Assembly: GCA_020849535.1 (NCBI GenBank)
Contig: JADLGB010000333.1
Location: forward strand, 1-40,573
DNA length: 40,573 bases
Origin: Candidatus Hydrogenedentota bacterium
Lineage (GTDB): Bacteria > Hydrogenedentota > Hydrogenedentia > Hydrogenedentales > SLHB01
Direction: 5' to 3'
Shown here: one piece after another, positions 32,199 to 40,573 of the stretch
Position numbering within the stretch: the stretch's first letter is position 1
How the letters are laid out: each line of letters starts with the position of its first letter
Program-made: the position numbers and the translations under genes
Notes under the pieces: generated by a model
Databases searched by the model: none
Seen by the model: the letters and a program-made list of their open reading frames with translations, nothing else
What the model was told of the DNA's origin: nothing

Positions 32199-34502
32199 TC
32201 ACTGACCGGTGGGGATATTCCACTTGCGATGTTGGCGCAGGCGTTTGATCGCTGCGGGCAGTAGCGCGAGAAGACCAGCGCTCACCACGATAAGCGCGCC
32301 CAGTGAGATGTAGAGCCCGAGGCGTACAGAGAAAGGATTGAAGATAAACTCCACGCGTTTCGCCCCCGCCGGCACTTCCACGCCCCGGAACATCAAATCC
32401 GCCGGGAATACTTTCGCCGGCTCGCCATCCACTGTGGCCGTCCATCCCGGATACCAGGCATCCGCGAGGAGCAGGACGCCTTTCTTCTCGGTGGATACGT
32501 GGACGGCGATTCGCGTGTTGGTCGACGCTGGGTCAATAACCGCGGTGCCCGAATCCTCAGCACTCCCTCCGGGCGGAATGGTCTCTTCGAGCAAGGCCGT
32601 GGTTTCAGATGTCAGCAGTGCCGGATCGTATTTCTCCATAGGGACGCCCTGATACGCCATGCGCACGCGCGCCTTGGACTCGGCGTCGAAGAAAAGCACG
32701 GCCCCCGACGGCAACACCTGCTCGACCCGCAGTACCGGCCGGATCGCGGCGAATTTTCCTTGCACGTCCTCTTGCGTCAACAGCAACATCGCGCTGCCTA
32801 CCCGGCGCAACAGCAAGGGGTCCTCTTCGACCCTTGCTTGAAAATCCGCTTGCCGGTGAAGCATCGTCCCGGAGCAGCCGTAGATCTGCGGTATCAGGTT
32901 CGCTTGAAGTGGCCAGCGTTCCAGCGCGTCGCTCCCGCTCACACGCGATCCCGAGCTGCGCAGCAACGTGATGAAGTCCGTTTCTGGAAACACCTGCTCG
33001 ACTTTCGTGAAGGGAAGCGCGGCGCCGAACGTGCCCAGCGCGTTGACCAACACGACCAGCGAAAGCACGTAGCCCATCACCCGTGATGACGGCTTGATCG
33101 TGGTCACGGCGAATACGGCCAACACCGCCACGAAGAGGACGCCCGGGATAATCGCGAGCGTCTTCATGTCTTCGGTGGCCTCGGGACTCAGGACTCCGAG
33201 CGCGACCACCCCAGCCGTACACAGGAGGAACATCGGCCCGAAGATCAGCAGGCGCTTCAAGGTATCCTGGCAATCCTGCGCGTTCAGGTGAACCCACTCC
33301 TCCGCAGTCGCCGCCGCGGCGAGCGCCAGCACGAAACCATTGGCCGCAAGGTAATGATGCGGGCCAATCAAGTCGACGACAGGAATCAGCCGGAGCACTG
33401 GACCCCAGAGAAGTGCAAGCATTGTCAAGAGTAGGGAGGGTAACAGCAGTGCTTCGATGCGGTGCCGCTGCCGTACATTCGCGAACGGACGCATCGCCAT
33501 CCACACGGGGAGCAGGGCGATCTGCACGATCCCCACGTGCAAGAGGCCTGCAGTTTGCGCGCCCGCGTCGCCTGAGCGCAATGCCTGGGTAAACGCTCCA
33601 TGAAGGTGGGGGAGAACGATCAAGGAAAGATCCCAGATCGAAAGCGCCGAATCTGGGGGCACGAACCCAAGGGTTCTGGCTTCCCGCAGGAACTCAGCGA
33701 ACGGTACAAGCTGGATCGCGGCCAAGCACAGCGATACGATGCCGCTTGCCGCAAGCACGAGCAAGGGAAGTATCGCTCCTTGCAAACCGCGGCCATCCAG
33801 TTTGCAGCGCGTCAGGAGGAACATTACGGCGAACAGTAAGAGCACGGCGACGCATTGCGGATCGCCGCCCAGCAACATGAGTCCCATCACAACCGCCCCG
33901 GAGGCCCACATGCGGTAATGGCCCAGCGCGATGCGTTCGCAATACAACACGAGCAGGGGCAGCCACGGGAGCACGTCGGTGATCGGATACCCCCACCAAA
34001 GAATCATCCCCGCGCTCAACTGAAACGCGAGGGCCACGAATAATGCCACGGGCCGGTGAAACCCGAGTCGCCGCGCCGCGTACATCGCGCAAAGCCCCGC
34101 CACCAGCAATTTCAGGTAGACGGACCACGTGAGCGCCAAGCCCGGTTCCCCGAGATAGAAGGGGAGCGTGAAGGGGGAGAGGCATCGCGTCCGCCACAAC
34201 GCCAGGAAGGGGAGACCGCCATTTTCCAGTGGGTTCCAAAGCACGTCCCGGGGTTCGCTCGCCTCGCTGAGGAAGACGTACCATGGGTAGTACTGTTGCG
34301 CCATCAGGTTGGATTCGGGATTGGCCGGTGGCGTGATCTCGGGGGGACGCGCCTCTTCCCATGGGGTAAACGCGAACACGCTTTCCGTGGAGAGCGCCAC
34401 GTCGCCGTGGAGGATGCCCGGCAGCAGCACCGCGACCGGCGCGATGCATACCAGCAACACGGTGAACGTGAATTCCAGGGTTCTCCGAAAACGTAAGCGC
34501 AC
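32199..34502 (-). CDS. YfhO-like large membrane protein
   Basis: A 767-residue integral membrane protein with about 12 or more helices, mostly in residues 10-500, and one more near the C-terminus (about 725-750). The C-terminal extracytoplasmic part has the family sentence LLADAWYPGWTATVDGEPAK then RGVEVPAGAKRVEFIFNPFS, characteristic of the YfhO family, related to GT-C glycosyltransferases in cell-wall or lipoteichoic-acid-like glycosylation. A large first extracytoplasmic loop with NPLENGGLPFLALW also fits. GTG at 34502 has GAGG upstream. It follows the E3 gene by 30 bp. The donor and acceptor are unknown. Confidence 0.88.
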   Translation of the reverse strand: MRLRFRRTLEFTFTVLLVCIAPVAVLLPGILHGDVALSTESVFAFTPWEEARPPEITPPANPESNLMAQQYYPWYVFLSEASEPRDVLWNPLENGGLPFLALWRTRCLSPFTLPFYLGEPGLALTWSVYLKLLVAGLCAMYAARRLGFHRPVALFVALAFQLSAGMILWWGYPITDVLPWLPLLVLYCERIALGHYRMWASGAVVMGLMLLGGDPQCVAVLLLFAVMFLLTRCKLDGRGLQGAILPLLVLAASGIVSLCLAAIQLVPFAEFLREARTLGFVPPDSALSIWDLSLIVLPHLHGAFTQALRSGDAGAQTAGLLHVGIVQIALLPVWMAMRPFANVRQRHRIEALLLPSLLLTMLALLWGPVLRLIPVVDLIGPHHYLAANGFVLALAAAATAEEWVHLNAQDCQDTLKRLLIFGPMFLLCTAGVVALGVLSPEATEDMKTLAIIPGVLFVAVLAVFAVTTIKPSSRVMGYVLSLVVLVNALGTFGAALPFTKVEQVFPETDFITLLRSSGSRVSGSDALERWPLQANLIPQIYGCSGTMLHRQADFQARVEEDPLLLRRVGSAMLLLTQEDVQGKFAAIRPVLRVEQVLPSGAVLFFDAESKARVRMAYQGVPMEKYDPALLTSETTALLEETIPPGGSAEDSGTAVIDPASTNTRIAVHVSTEKKGVLLLADAWYPGWTATVDGEPAKVFPADLMFRGVEVPAGAKRVEFIFNPFSVRLGLYISLGALIVVSAGLLALLPAAIKRLRQHRKWNIPTGQ

Positions 34503-34532
34503 TCCGTAATCCTCGCTGATCCGCGCCTGGAC

Positions 34533-35927
34533 TTACGATCGCTTTCCGGGAGGCGTGTGGATGCCCACGCCAAAGTAGTCTTCCGCCGCCTCCATCACCG
34601 TCTCGGACAGGGTCGGATGCGTGTGAATCGTATGTGCGATTTCGGCGACGGTCGCCTCCATCTTCATGGCAACTGCCGCGGAAGCGATCAATTCCCCCGC
34701 CTCATGCCCCATGATATGTACGCCGAGCAGCTCGTCGGTCCGCGCATCCCCCACAATCTTGACCATGCCATCGGTCTCGCCCATCGCGTGGGCGCGGCCG
34801 CTCGCAAGAAAGGAAAAGCGGCCTGTCTTCACCTCGATGCCCGCCTCGCGGGCTTGGGCTTCCGTAACGCCCACGCGCGCCACTTCCGGCGACGTGAAGG
34901 TACACGCGGGCACGACGCGATAGTCCATGCGCTCGTTGCCGCCCGTGGCATTAGCCGCCGCCACGAGACCTTCCGCGGACGCGCCGTGCGCCAACATGGT
35001 CTTGGCGGTCACGTCGCCGATGGCGTAGATGCCCTTCACATTGGTCTCCATGCGCTCGTTCACCAGGATCTCGCCGCGCTTGCCCACTTGAACGCCGAGC
35101 GATGGCGTCTTCGTCACGACGCCCGAATGGTACTGGCGCCCGATCCCCACCAGCACAAGGTCCACATCCGCCTCACCGGCCTTCTTGCCTTCGAGTTCGA
35201 CATGAACGCCCTTCTTCGACGTGTCCATTCGCTTCACTTTGGTCTCGGTGCGCACATCCATGCCGCGTTTCTTGAAGAGCGTCTCGAGGCCCTTCGTCAA
35301 TTCCGCGTCATCCAGGGGCAATACGCGCGGCATAATCTCCACGAGGATGATCTCGACACCGAACGCATTCCACAGGCAAGCGAATTCCGCCCCGATTGCA
35401 CCTGCGCCGATGACCAGAATCCGCTTCGGCAACGATTCCAGTTCCAACGCTTCGGTGCTCGTGATGATCTGATTGCCGTCCGTCTCCAGGCCAGGGAGTT
35501 GCGCGGAGGAACTGCCCGTGGCCACGATGATGGACCGCGCCTTGAACTCCTCCGCGCCCACCTTGATCATGCCGGGCGCCGTGACGAGAGCCTCGCCCCT
35601 CACGACATCAATCCCATGGGCCTTGAACAAGTTCCGGATCCCGCCCTTGTTCTTTTTCACCACATCATTCTTACGCGCTACGAGGGCTTTCAGATCCAAC
35701 TCGACGCGCTTGATGTTTAGACCGAAATCCGAGGCGTGTTGAAGTTTCCGGTAGAGTTCCGCGGTGTGGATCATCGTCTTCGTGGGGATGCAGCCCCAGT
35801 TCAGACAGACGCCCCCTACTTCTTCCTTCTCAAACACCAGGGTCTTCGCACCACGCTGTGCCGCGCGGATCGCGGCCACGTATCCGCCGGGACCACTGCC
35901 AATAACTGCTACGTCGCACTCGCGCAT
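34533..35927 (-). CDS. lpdA: Dihydrolipoyl dehydrogenase (E3)
   Basis: A 464-residue FAD flavoprotein reoxidising dihydrolipoyl groups with NAD+. FAD loop GSGPGGYVAAIRAA, redox pair Cys42 and Cys47 in GGVCLNWGCIPTK, NAD loop GAGAIGAEFACLWNAFG, and C-terminal active-site HTHPTLSETVMEAA with the catalytic His and Glu are all intact. The ATG at 35927 has GGAG seven bases upstream. It lies 27 bp after the E2 gene and 30 bp before the YfhO-like gene in the same operon. It can serve several lipoamide complexes. Confidence 0.97.
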   Translation of the reverse strand: MRECDVAVIGSGPGGYVAAIRAAQRGAKTLVFEKEEVGGVCLNWGCIPTKTMIHTAELYRKLQHASDFGLNIKRVELDLKALVARKNDVVKKNKGGIRNLFKAHGIDVVRGEALVTAPGMIKVGAEEFKARSIIVATGSSSAQLPGLETDGNQIITSTEALELESLPKRILVIGAGAIGAEFACLWNAFGVEIILVEIMPRVLPLDDAELTKGLETLFKKRGMDVRTETKVKRMDTSKKGVHVELEGKKAGEADVDLVLVGIGRQYHSGVVTKTPSLGVQVGKRGEILVNERMETNVKGIYAIGDVTAKTMLAHGASAEGLVAAANATGGNERMDYRVVPACTFTSPEVARVGVTEAQAREAGIEVKTGRFSFLASGRAHAMGETDGMVKIVGDARTDELLGVHIMGHEAGELIASAAVAMKMEATVAEIAHTIHTHPTLSETVMEAAEDYFGVGIHTPPGKRS

Positions 35928-35954
35928 GAAAATCTCCGCACCGTTGACACGCGC

Positions 35955-37256
35955 TTAGAGGCGCGCTTCTTCCAGAATCTGTTTCATGCGGCCCATGAAC
36001 TGCGCCGCCAACGCCCCGTCGATCACGCGGTGATCGCTGGACAAGGTGAGTTTCATTATCGGCCGGACGTGGATACCGCCATCGATCACCACGGGCCGGT
36101 CCTTGATCTGGCCTACGGCCAGGATCGCACTGTCCGGCTGGTTGATGATCGCCGTAAACTGATCCACGCCGAACCCGCCCAGGTTCGAGATTGTGAACGA
36201 ACTCCCTGTGTAGTCGTCCGGCATGAGCTTCCCGTTTCGCGCCTTCTCTGTCAGATCGCGGCATGCCTGGCTGATTCCCTGTAGCGAGAGGTTCTGGACG
36301 TTGCGCACGACCGGCACGATTAGTCCAGCGGGCAACGCCACCGCGAATCCCAGGTGAACACCGCTGACGACCTCGATCGCATCCCCGCACCACCGCGCGT
36401 TTACCAGCGGGAATTCGGAGAGTGCCAGCGCCGTCGCGCGCATCACGATATCGTTGTACGACGGTTTCACCGGAGCGCTTGCACGGAACTTCGCCGCGGC
36501 CGCCATGTCTACCTCAACGGTCACATAATAGTGCGGCGCCGAGAACTTGCTGTCGCACATCCGCTGCGCGATGATCCGGCGCATGGGGGAGAGGGGCAGC
36601 TTGCCTGCCGCGGCGGTGCTCGGTGCCGCGGAACGGGAAGGACCTGCCGCCGCGGCGGCGACATCGCCTTTCATAACTTTGCCGCCAGGGCCTGATCCGT
36701 GGACGTGGGTCAAATCGACCCCCTCCACCTCCGCGAGGCGCCGCGCTGTCGGTGTGGCCTTGACAGACCCGGCGGACGCGGCATACGCGACTACGTCTTC
36801 TTCCATGATCCTGCCGCCCGCGCCCGTGCCTTTGGCCAGACTCGGGTCGACATGCAAAGCCTCTGCCTTCTTGCGCGCACGGGGAGATACGGACACCCGA
36901 TCCGAAGTCACGGGGGTCTCCGTTACAACCGGCGCCGCCGCGGCGACGGGAGCGGACTCTTGGGGAGCTTCCGCAACGCCTGCGCCGCTCCGGTATTGCG
37001 ACAGGTCGGGCAGCGGCTCATCCGCTTCTCCCACCAGCGCGATGACTGTCATGACCGGCACCGAGACATCCGGCTCCAGGAGGATCTTGCGCAACACCCC
37101 GGAAGCGGGCGACTCACACTCGATCTCCGCCTTGTCCGTCTGGATGGAGACGAGCGGATCGCCGCGTTGAATGCGATCCCCCTCCTTCTTCAGCCACTGA
37201 ACGATCGACGCTTCTTCAACGGATTGCCCCATCTGGGGGAGTTTCACTTCGTGCAT
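35955..37256 (-). CDS. Lipoamide acyltransferase E2 with two E3-binding domains
   Basis: A 433-residue dehydrogenase-complex core. The lipoyl domain is 1-76, with Lys42 in QTDKAEIE. After an Ala/Pro-rich linker come two tandem peripheral-subunit-binding domains at about 121-157 (VSPRARKKAEALHV, GAGGRIMEEDV) and 167-201 (TPTARRLAEVEGV, GPGGKVMKGDV). The catalytic acyltransferase domain runs from about 220 to 433, with His409 and Asp413 in SSDHRVIDG. A second binding domain is unusual: one is the rule for E2. No E1 is in the window, so the substrate (pyruvate, branched-chain or acetoin) is undetermined. The stop is 27 bp before E3. Confidence 0.93.
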   Translation of the reverse strand: MHEVKLPQMGQSVEEASIVQWLKKEGDRIQRGDPLVSIQTDKAEIECESPASGVLRKILLEPDVSVPVMTVIALVGEADEPLPDLSQYRSGAGVAEAPQESAPVAAAAPVVTETPVTSDRVSVSPRARKKAEALHVDPSLAKGTGAGGRIMEEDVVAYAASAGSVKATPTARRLAEVEGVDLTHVHGSGPGGKVMKGDVAAAAAGPSRSAAPSTAAAGKLPLSPMRRIIAQRMCDSKFSAPHYYVTVEVDMAAAAKFRASAPVKPSYNDIVMRATALALSEFPLVNARWCGDAIEVVSGVHLGFAVALPAGLIVPVVRNVQNLSLQGISQACRDLTEKARNGKLMPDDYTGSSFTISNLGGFGVDQFTAIINQPDSAILAVGQIKDRPVVIDGGIHVRPIMKLTLSSDHRVIDGALAAQFMGRMKQILEEARL

Positions 37257-37264
37257 ACGTTTTC

Positions 37265-38443
37265 CTAACGAATCCAGCCTTCACGTTGAAGGCGTTGCAT
37301 ACCCGCTTGAATCAAGGTGGCCAGGTGCGCGCCCCGGTTGACCTGGCAAATCTCGGTGAGGACCCCCTCCAACCCACGCTCCCGGTAAAGCGCTTGAACA
37401 GACTGGGCCGCTTGGTCTTCCGCGTGATCGTACCGGATTGCGGCTGCCGCTGCAAACGCGAGGTTCTTTGGCTCGATGCCCTGCTCGATACACATGGTGG
37501 CGGCTCCGATCAGGCGGTCCCTTGGTCCCAGCTTGCGGATGGGATCCTTCGCTACCCTGGCCACCTGATCGCCCAAGCCGCGATTGGCGAAGCGCTGCAG
37601 CAAATCCTGGATGTGTTCATCCAGTCCGGCGGGGTCCAGTCCGTGTTTCTTGACTAATCCCGCCTTGGACTCCGCGAGGGCCGCTTCCACTTCCTTGCGC
37701 ACGGTCTTGTCTTCCACCGCTTGCCACGTGTACTCGTGACCCCGGAGGTAACCGAGGTATGCGGTCGTGGCGTGCCCGGCATTGTGGATAAAGAGCTTGC
37801 GCTCCACATAGCCCCCGAAGTTGCTACGCGGCTGCATGTTCTTGAGCTTCGGCACCGGCCCTTTGAAGCCTTGGGCGTCGACCGGCAGGTCGCAGTAGGC
37901 CTCGACGCAAACCAGCAGGGGGTCCTCACTGCGCACCGCGTCCGTCATGACCGGTACCATCCGGCCAATGCTGGCCTCGACAAACCCTACCCGCTCGTCG
38001 AGCGCGCGGTGACAAGCGGGGGAGAGGTGTTCCCGGACCTTCTCGCGAAGGTAGGGGCCCGCCTCGATCATGTTTTCGCAGACGATAACGTTGAGAGGGG
38101 GCGCATTGGGATCTTGATATCGGAGTTCAATTCCCGCGGCGATCAAAGGCGCCACCTTTGCGAGAACCGGCACCCCGACCGCCGTCGCGCCGATGTCTGC
38201 CTCGGCTATGCAGCGCGCTACCGCATCGCGTTGACCCGCATGCAATGCCGCGACGTCGCCAATGGTGAGCGTGTAGGTCTGCTCATCCACGATCCTGAGG
38301 GGGTAGGACTTGCGCGCGTTGATCTGGTCGATCAGGTCCTGAACGACATCCACATAGGTCGTCGAGTACCCCGTCTCGAAGAAGAGCTGACCCAAAAAAC
38401 CCCGTCCTATGTTCCCCGCACCAAACTGAACTGCCTTTCCCAT
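37265..38443 (-). CDS. mtlD: Mannitol-1-phosphate 5-dehydrogenase
   Basis: A 392-residue NAD-dependent polyol dehydrogenase interconverting mannitol 1-phosphate and fructose 6-phosphate. The N-terminal nucleotide loop is FGAGNIGRGFLGQ (7-19). The family features FIHNAGHATTAYLGY and the KNMQPRSNFGGYVERKLF region are intact. Length fits MtlD (about 380). It starts 2 bp after the preceding phosphatase stop and ends 8 bp before the E2 start, so it is embedded in the operon. With the ABC sugar permeases upstream it may belong to polyol use, though a mannitol phosphotransferase is absent. Confidence 0.94.
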   Translation of the reverse strand: MGKAVQFGAGNIGRGFLGQLFFETGYSTTYVDVVQDLIDQINARKSYPLRIVDEQTYTLTIGDVAALHAGQRDAVARCIAEADIGATAVGVPVLAKVAPLIAAGIELRYQDPNAPPLNVIVCENMIEAGPYLREKVREHLSPACHRALDERVGFVEASIGRMVPVMTDAVRSEDPLLVCVEAYCDLPVDAQGFKGPVPKLKNMQPRSNFGGYVERKLFIHNAGHATTAYLGYLRGHEYTWQAVEDKTVRKEVEAALAESKAGLVKKHGLDPAGLDEHIQDLLQRFANRGLGDQVARVAKDPIRKLGPRDRLIGAATMCIEQGIEPKNLAFAAAAAIRYDHAEDQAAQSVQALYRERGLEGVLTEICQVNRGAHLATLIQAGMQRLQREGWIR

Positions 38444-38445
38444 GT

Positions 38446-39243
38446 CTACCCCTTCACCCTGCTGGCAACCGCCGATAGCGCCTCATGCATGATTCCATTG
38501 CTCGCCAAGACCCCGCGCCCCCCATCAAACAGGTTCAGAGGCCTTCCATCCAACCGGGTCATTTTGCCGCCCGCCTCCTGGACCAGGATCATTCCCGCGG
38601 CATAGTCCCACGGATTCAGGGAGACGTGGACATACGCATCCATATCTCCTGTCGCAACCGAACACAACCCGATGACCGCTGCACAGTGGCAGCGGACCTG
38701 GCCCACCGTCGCGACGAGTTCTCCGAACTGGCGTAGCGTGGCGGCGCGGTCCGCGGGGCACGAAAAGTCGACTTCCGCGCGCACGAGCGATAGGTTATCT
38801 ACTGCGGACACATGAATCCGCTCTCCGTTGCGATAGGCGCCTCCACCGCGCTCGGCGAGAAACAAGTCGCCTGTGCCCGGGACTGCCACACCCCCGGCAA
38901 CCGGCACGCCGCCAACAGCCAGGGCGAGCGAGATGCCAAAACTCGGGAACAGGCCACGTACGAAGTTCTGGGTCCCATCAATGGGGTCAATCACCCAGGC
39001 GCGGGCGTCGGGATCATCTGGAAAGCGGTTCAGGCCATTTTCCTCGCCCACGGCGATATCCTCGGGAAAGGAATGGGCGATCCGGTCGCAAATCTGCTCC
39101 TGAACCGCCACGTCAACCTCAGTGACGAGGTCGTTTGGCTCTCGCTTATGAGTAATGGATACAGAACCTCGTTCCGCGTACTTCTGACGCACAAAAATGG
39201 CCAAATCATCTAGTGTAGATCGAATGAATTCAATGTCGTTCAT
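38446..39243 (-). CDS. Inositol monophosphatase-family phosphatase
   Basis: A 265-residue Mg-dependent phosphatase of the IMPase superfamily. Metal ligands are Glu in VGEENG, Asps in DPIDGTQNFVRGL, and the C-terminal Asp in NPWDYAAGMILVQEAGG. Likely substrates are inositol, histidinol or sugar phosphates; substrate is not decided. AGAGGA upstream of ATG at 39243 is a good ribosome site. It is the bridge between the ABC transporter and mtlD (2-bp gap), so a sugar or polyol-phosphate role is plausible. Confidence 0.92.
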   Translation of the reverse strand: MNDIEFIRSTLDDLAIFVRQKYAERGSVSITHKREPNDLVTEVDVAVQEQICDRIAHSFPEDIAVGEENGLNRFPDDPDARAWVIDPIDGTQNFVRGLFPSFGISLALAVGGVPVAGGVAVPGTGDLFLAERGGGAYRNGERIHVSAVDNLSLVRAEVDFSCPADRAATLRQFGELVATVGQVRCHCAAVIGLCSVATGDMDAYVHVSLNPWDYAAGMILVQEAGGKMTRLDGRPLNLFDGGRGVLASNGIMHEALSAVASRVKG

Positions 39244-39304
39244 GTAAATCCTCTAATCTTGTCGCTTTCTTCGCAATAGTCATTTTATGTATACATTTTG
39301 TTAG

Positions 39305-40297
39305 TCAGCCTTTGAGGCCAGTCAGCGTGATTCCCTGAATGAACGTCTTTTGTGTCAGGAAAAACAGCAGGATAATCGGCAGCGTAATCACGGTGGACAT
39401 CGCCATCAGGGGTCCCCATAAGCTTTCGTGCTGGCTTTGGAACTGTTGGAGGGCCAAGGCCAAGGTATGATGGCGGTCGTCCTGCAAGAACACCAAGGGA
39501 TTGAGGAAATCCCCCCACTCGAACAGGAACGTGAAGAGGGCTGTCGTGGCCAAGGCCGGTTTTGACAGAGGAAGAATGATCCTGGCGTAGATCCCGAACT
39601 CGCTGCAACCATCAATCCTCGCGGCCGCGCTCAGGTCCTGGGGGATCCCCATGAAGAATTGCCGCAGCAAGAAGATGTAGAAGGGAGTCCCCAGGAAGGC
39701 CGGAATGATGAGGGGCTTGAAGGAGCCGGTCCAGCCCAGGTTCTTGTAGAGTACGAATAGCGGGATCAGCATGACCTGGTAGGGGATCATCATGGTGGCG
39801 AGCACGAGAATGAAGCAGAAGTCGCGGCCCGGCCACTCGATTCGCGAGAAGCTATACGCCACCAGCGAGCAGGACAACAGAGTGCCGATGACCACGGAGA
39901 AGCAGACGAACAGCGTGTTCTTCAGGTTCCTGGGGAAGTTGATGATCTGAAACGCCTCCACGTAGTTCTGCCAGTGAAGGCCCAGGCGCTGTTGGCTTTC
40001 AAACTCCTCTTCGTTTGCTTCGACACGCCGCCCATCTACCTCCACGAGATAGCGGCCGCCCTCTTGCCGGCCCACCTTGACGCCCGTCTTTCCTTGATAG
40101 GTCACGAGGGGGCGGCCCTGTTCATCCAGTAGGTCCGTTGTCGGAATCCACTGGGGCGGCTCTCCCGGTTTCGCGAAGATTCGCGACTCATGCTTGAGAG
40201 AGGTGGACAGCATCCACGCAAAGGGGGCGATGAACAGGAGCGACGCCGCAATGAGTACGGTATGGCTCGCGATGGCCTTCAGACGTTTATTCGCCAT
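39305..40297 (-). CDS. Carbohydrate ABC transporter permease, MalG family
   Basis: A 330-residue inner-membrane permease with six membrane segments (about 12-32, 122-145, 155-175, 180-205, 245-262, 295-318). The EAA loop SAAARIDGCSEFGIYARIILP contacts the ATPase. Residues about 52-105 form an extra extracytoplasmic stretch (with GRPLVTYQGKTGVKVG and RYLVEVDGRRVE) that typical MalG proteins of about 275 residues lack. It overlaps the upstream MalF-type gene by 11 bp. The substrate-binding protein and ATPase are outside the window. Confidence 0.92.
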   Translation of the reverse strand: MANKRLKAIASHTVLIAASLLFIAPFAWMLSTSLKHESRIFAKPGEPPQWIPTTDLLDEQGRPLVTYQGKTGVKVGRQEGGRYLVEVDGRRVEANEEEFESQQRLGLHWQNYVEAFQIINFPRNLKNTLFVCFSVVIGTLLSCSLVAYSFSRIEWPGRDFCFILVLATMMIPYQVMLIPLFVLYKNLGWTGSFKPLIIPAFLGTPFYIFLLRQFFMGIPQDLSAAARIDGCSEFGIYARIILPLSKPALATTALFTFLFEWGDFLNPLVFLQDDRHHTLALALQQFQSQHESLWGPLMAMSTVITLPIILLFFLTQKTFIQGITLTGLKG

Positions 40298-40573
40298 GGT
40301 AATGCACCCACCGTTTCGAGGTCATCATCACGGCGAGGGTTGCGCTCAGAATGACCAGGAACATGATCCACGCCATGGCGGAGCCGTATCCCATGTTCAG
40401 GTAGTAGAACGAATTCCGGTACAGGTACAGCGCGTAGAACATGGTTGAATCGACCGGTTCACCGCGGCCATTGGTCATCACGTAGACTTGGGTGAAGTAC
40501 TGAAAGCCGTTGATAAGGCCGATCACAAGGTTGAACAGAATGACTGGCGTGACCATTGGCAGGGTCACGTTCC
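40287..40573 (-). CDS. Carbohydrate ABC transporter permease, MalF family (partial)
   Basis: The C-terminal 94 or so residues of a MalF-type permease; the 5' part lies beyond the window edge. FNLVIGLINGFQYFTQVYVMT and the terminal membrane segment (GSAMAWIMFLVILSATLAVM) fit the family. It pairs with the MalG-type gene at 39305-40297. Confidence 0.85.
   Translation of the reverse strand, partial: NVTLPMVTPVILFNLVIGLINGFQYFTQVYVMTNGRGEPVDSTMFYALYLYRNSFYYLNMGYGSAMAWIMFLVILSATLAVMMTSKRWVHYHGE

Overview
The window is high-GC DNA (I judge roughly 60%) from a Gram-negative-type bacterium. It encodes predicted lipoproteins, a Tat-exported sulfatase, a bactofilin and two-domain envelope proteins, and its intergenic gaps are peppered with short palindromic repeats. 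The mixture of sulfatase, YfhO-type membrane protein, pseudopilin-like secreted protein and these repeats resembles uncultured Hydrogenedentota or the Planctomycetes/PVC neighbourhood. That placement is an impression from gene content, not a measurement. No rRNA, tRNA, CRISPR array or intact transposase was recognised.

Layout. 1-6652 (minus): a TPR lipoprotein, a release-factor-like GGQ protein, an ABC permease/ATPase pair with ATGA overlap, a sulfatase and an alpha/beta hydrolase. 6820-8193 (plus): a TrpB-like enzyme with a strong intrinsic terminator. 8284-14908 (minus): an RDD membrane protein, a secreted hypothetical, AraD, a tRNA-dihydrouridine synthase, an M16-type lipoprotein peptidase, a membrane protein and a GntR/YtrA-type repressor. 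14957-19172 (plus): a retron-type reverse transcriptase preceded by a promoter and a structured leader, then a YjbQ-family protein 23 bp downstream, then a hybrid histidine kinase. 19213-25524 (minus): a FlgT/CsgG-like secreted protein, a YugP-like membrane zinc peptidase, a bactofilin, a MinD/ParA-like ATPase, a beta-helix protein, and a GNAT acetyltransferase overlapped by a small upstream gene. 25754-31988 (plus): lipoyl synthase, a free-standing lipoyl domain, homoserine dehydrogenase, threonine synthase, a HAD phosphatase and a bisphosphate-nucleotidase-like enzyme. 32199-40573 (minus): a tightly spaced run that reads, in transcription order, sugar ABC permeases (one cut by the window edge), an inositol-monophosphatase-family enzyme, mannitol-1-phosphate dehydrogenase, dehydrogenase-complex E2 and E3, and a YfhO-like protein.

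How the genes may work together. The 26689-31988 block joins lipoate biosynthesis to the aspartate-to-threonine branch. The last block looks like carbohydrate or polyol uptake feeding a phosphatase and polyol-phosphate oxidation, coupled to lipoamide-dependent oxo-acid oxidation. The MinD-like ATPase and bactofilin are 2 nt apart and probably form one cytoskeletal module.

The most unusual item is the retron candidate at 14957-16028. The RT carries the retron NAxxH, YADD and VTG signatures and a leader with a GTTTCG-loop hairpin reminiscent of known msr RNAs, but there is no recognisable effector. Second is a family of small palindromic elements: a 151-bp element with perfect 28-bp inverted ends at 30446-30596, a diverged copy at 1589-1738, and related short hairpins at 9014-9068 and 24406-24460.
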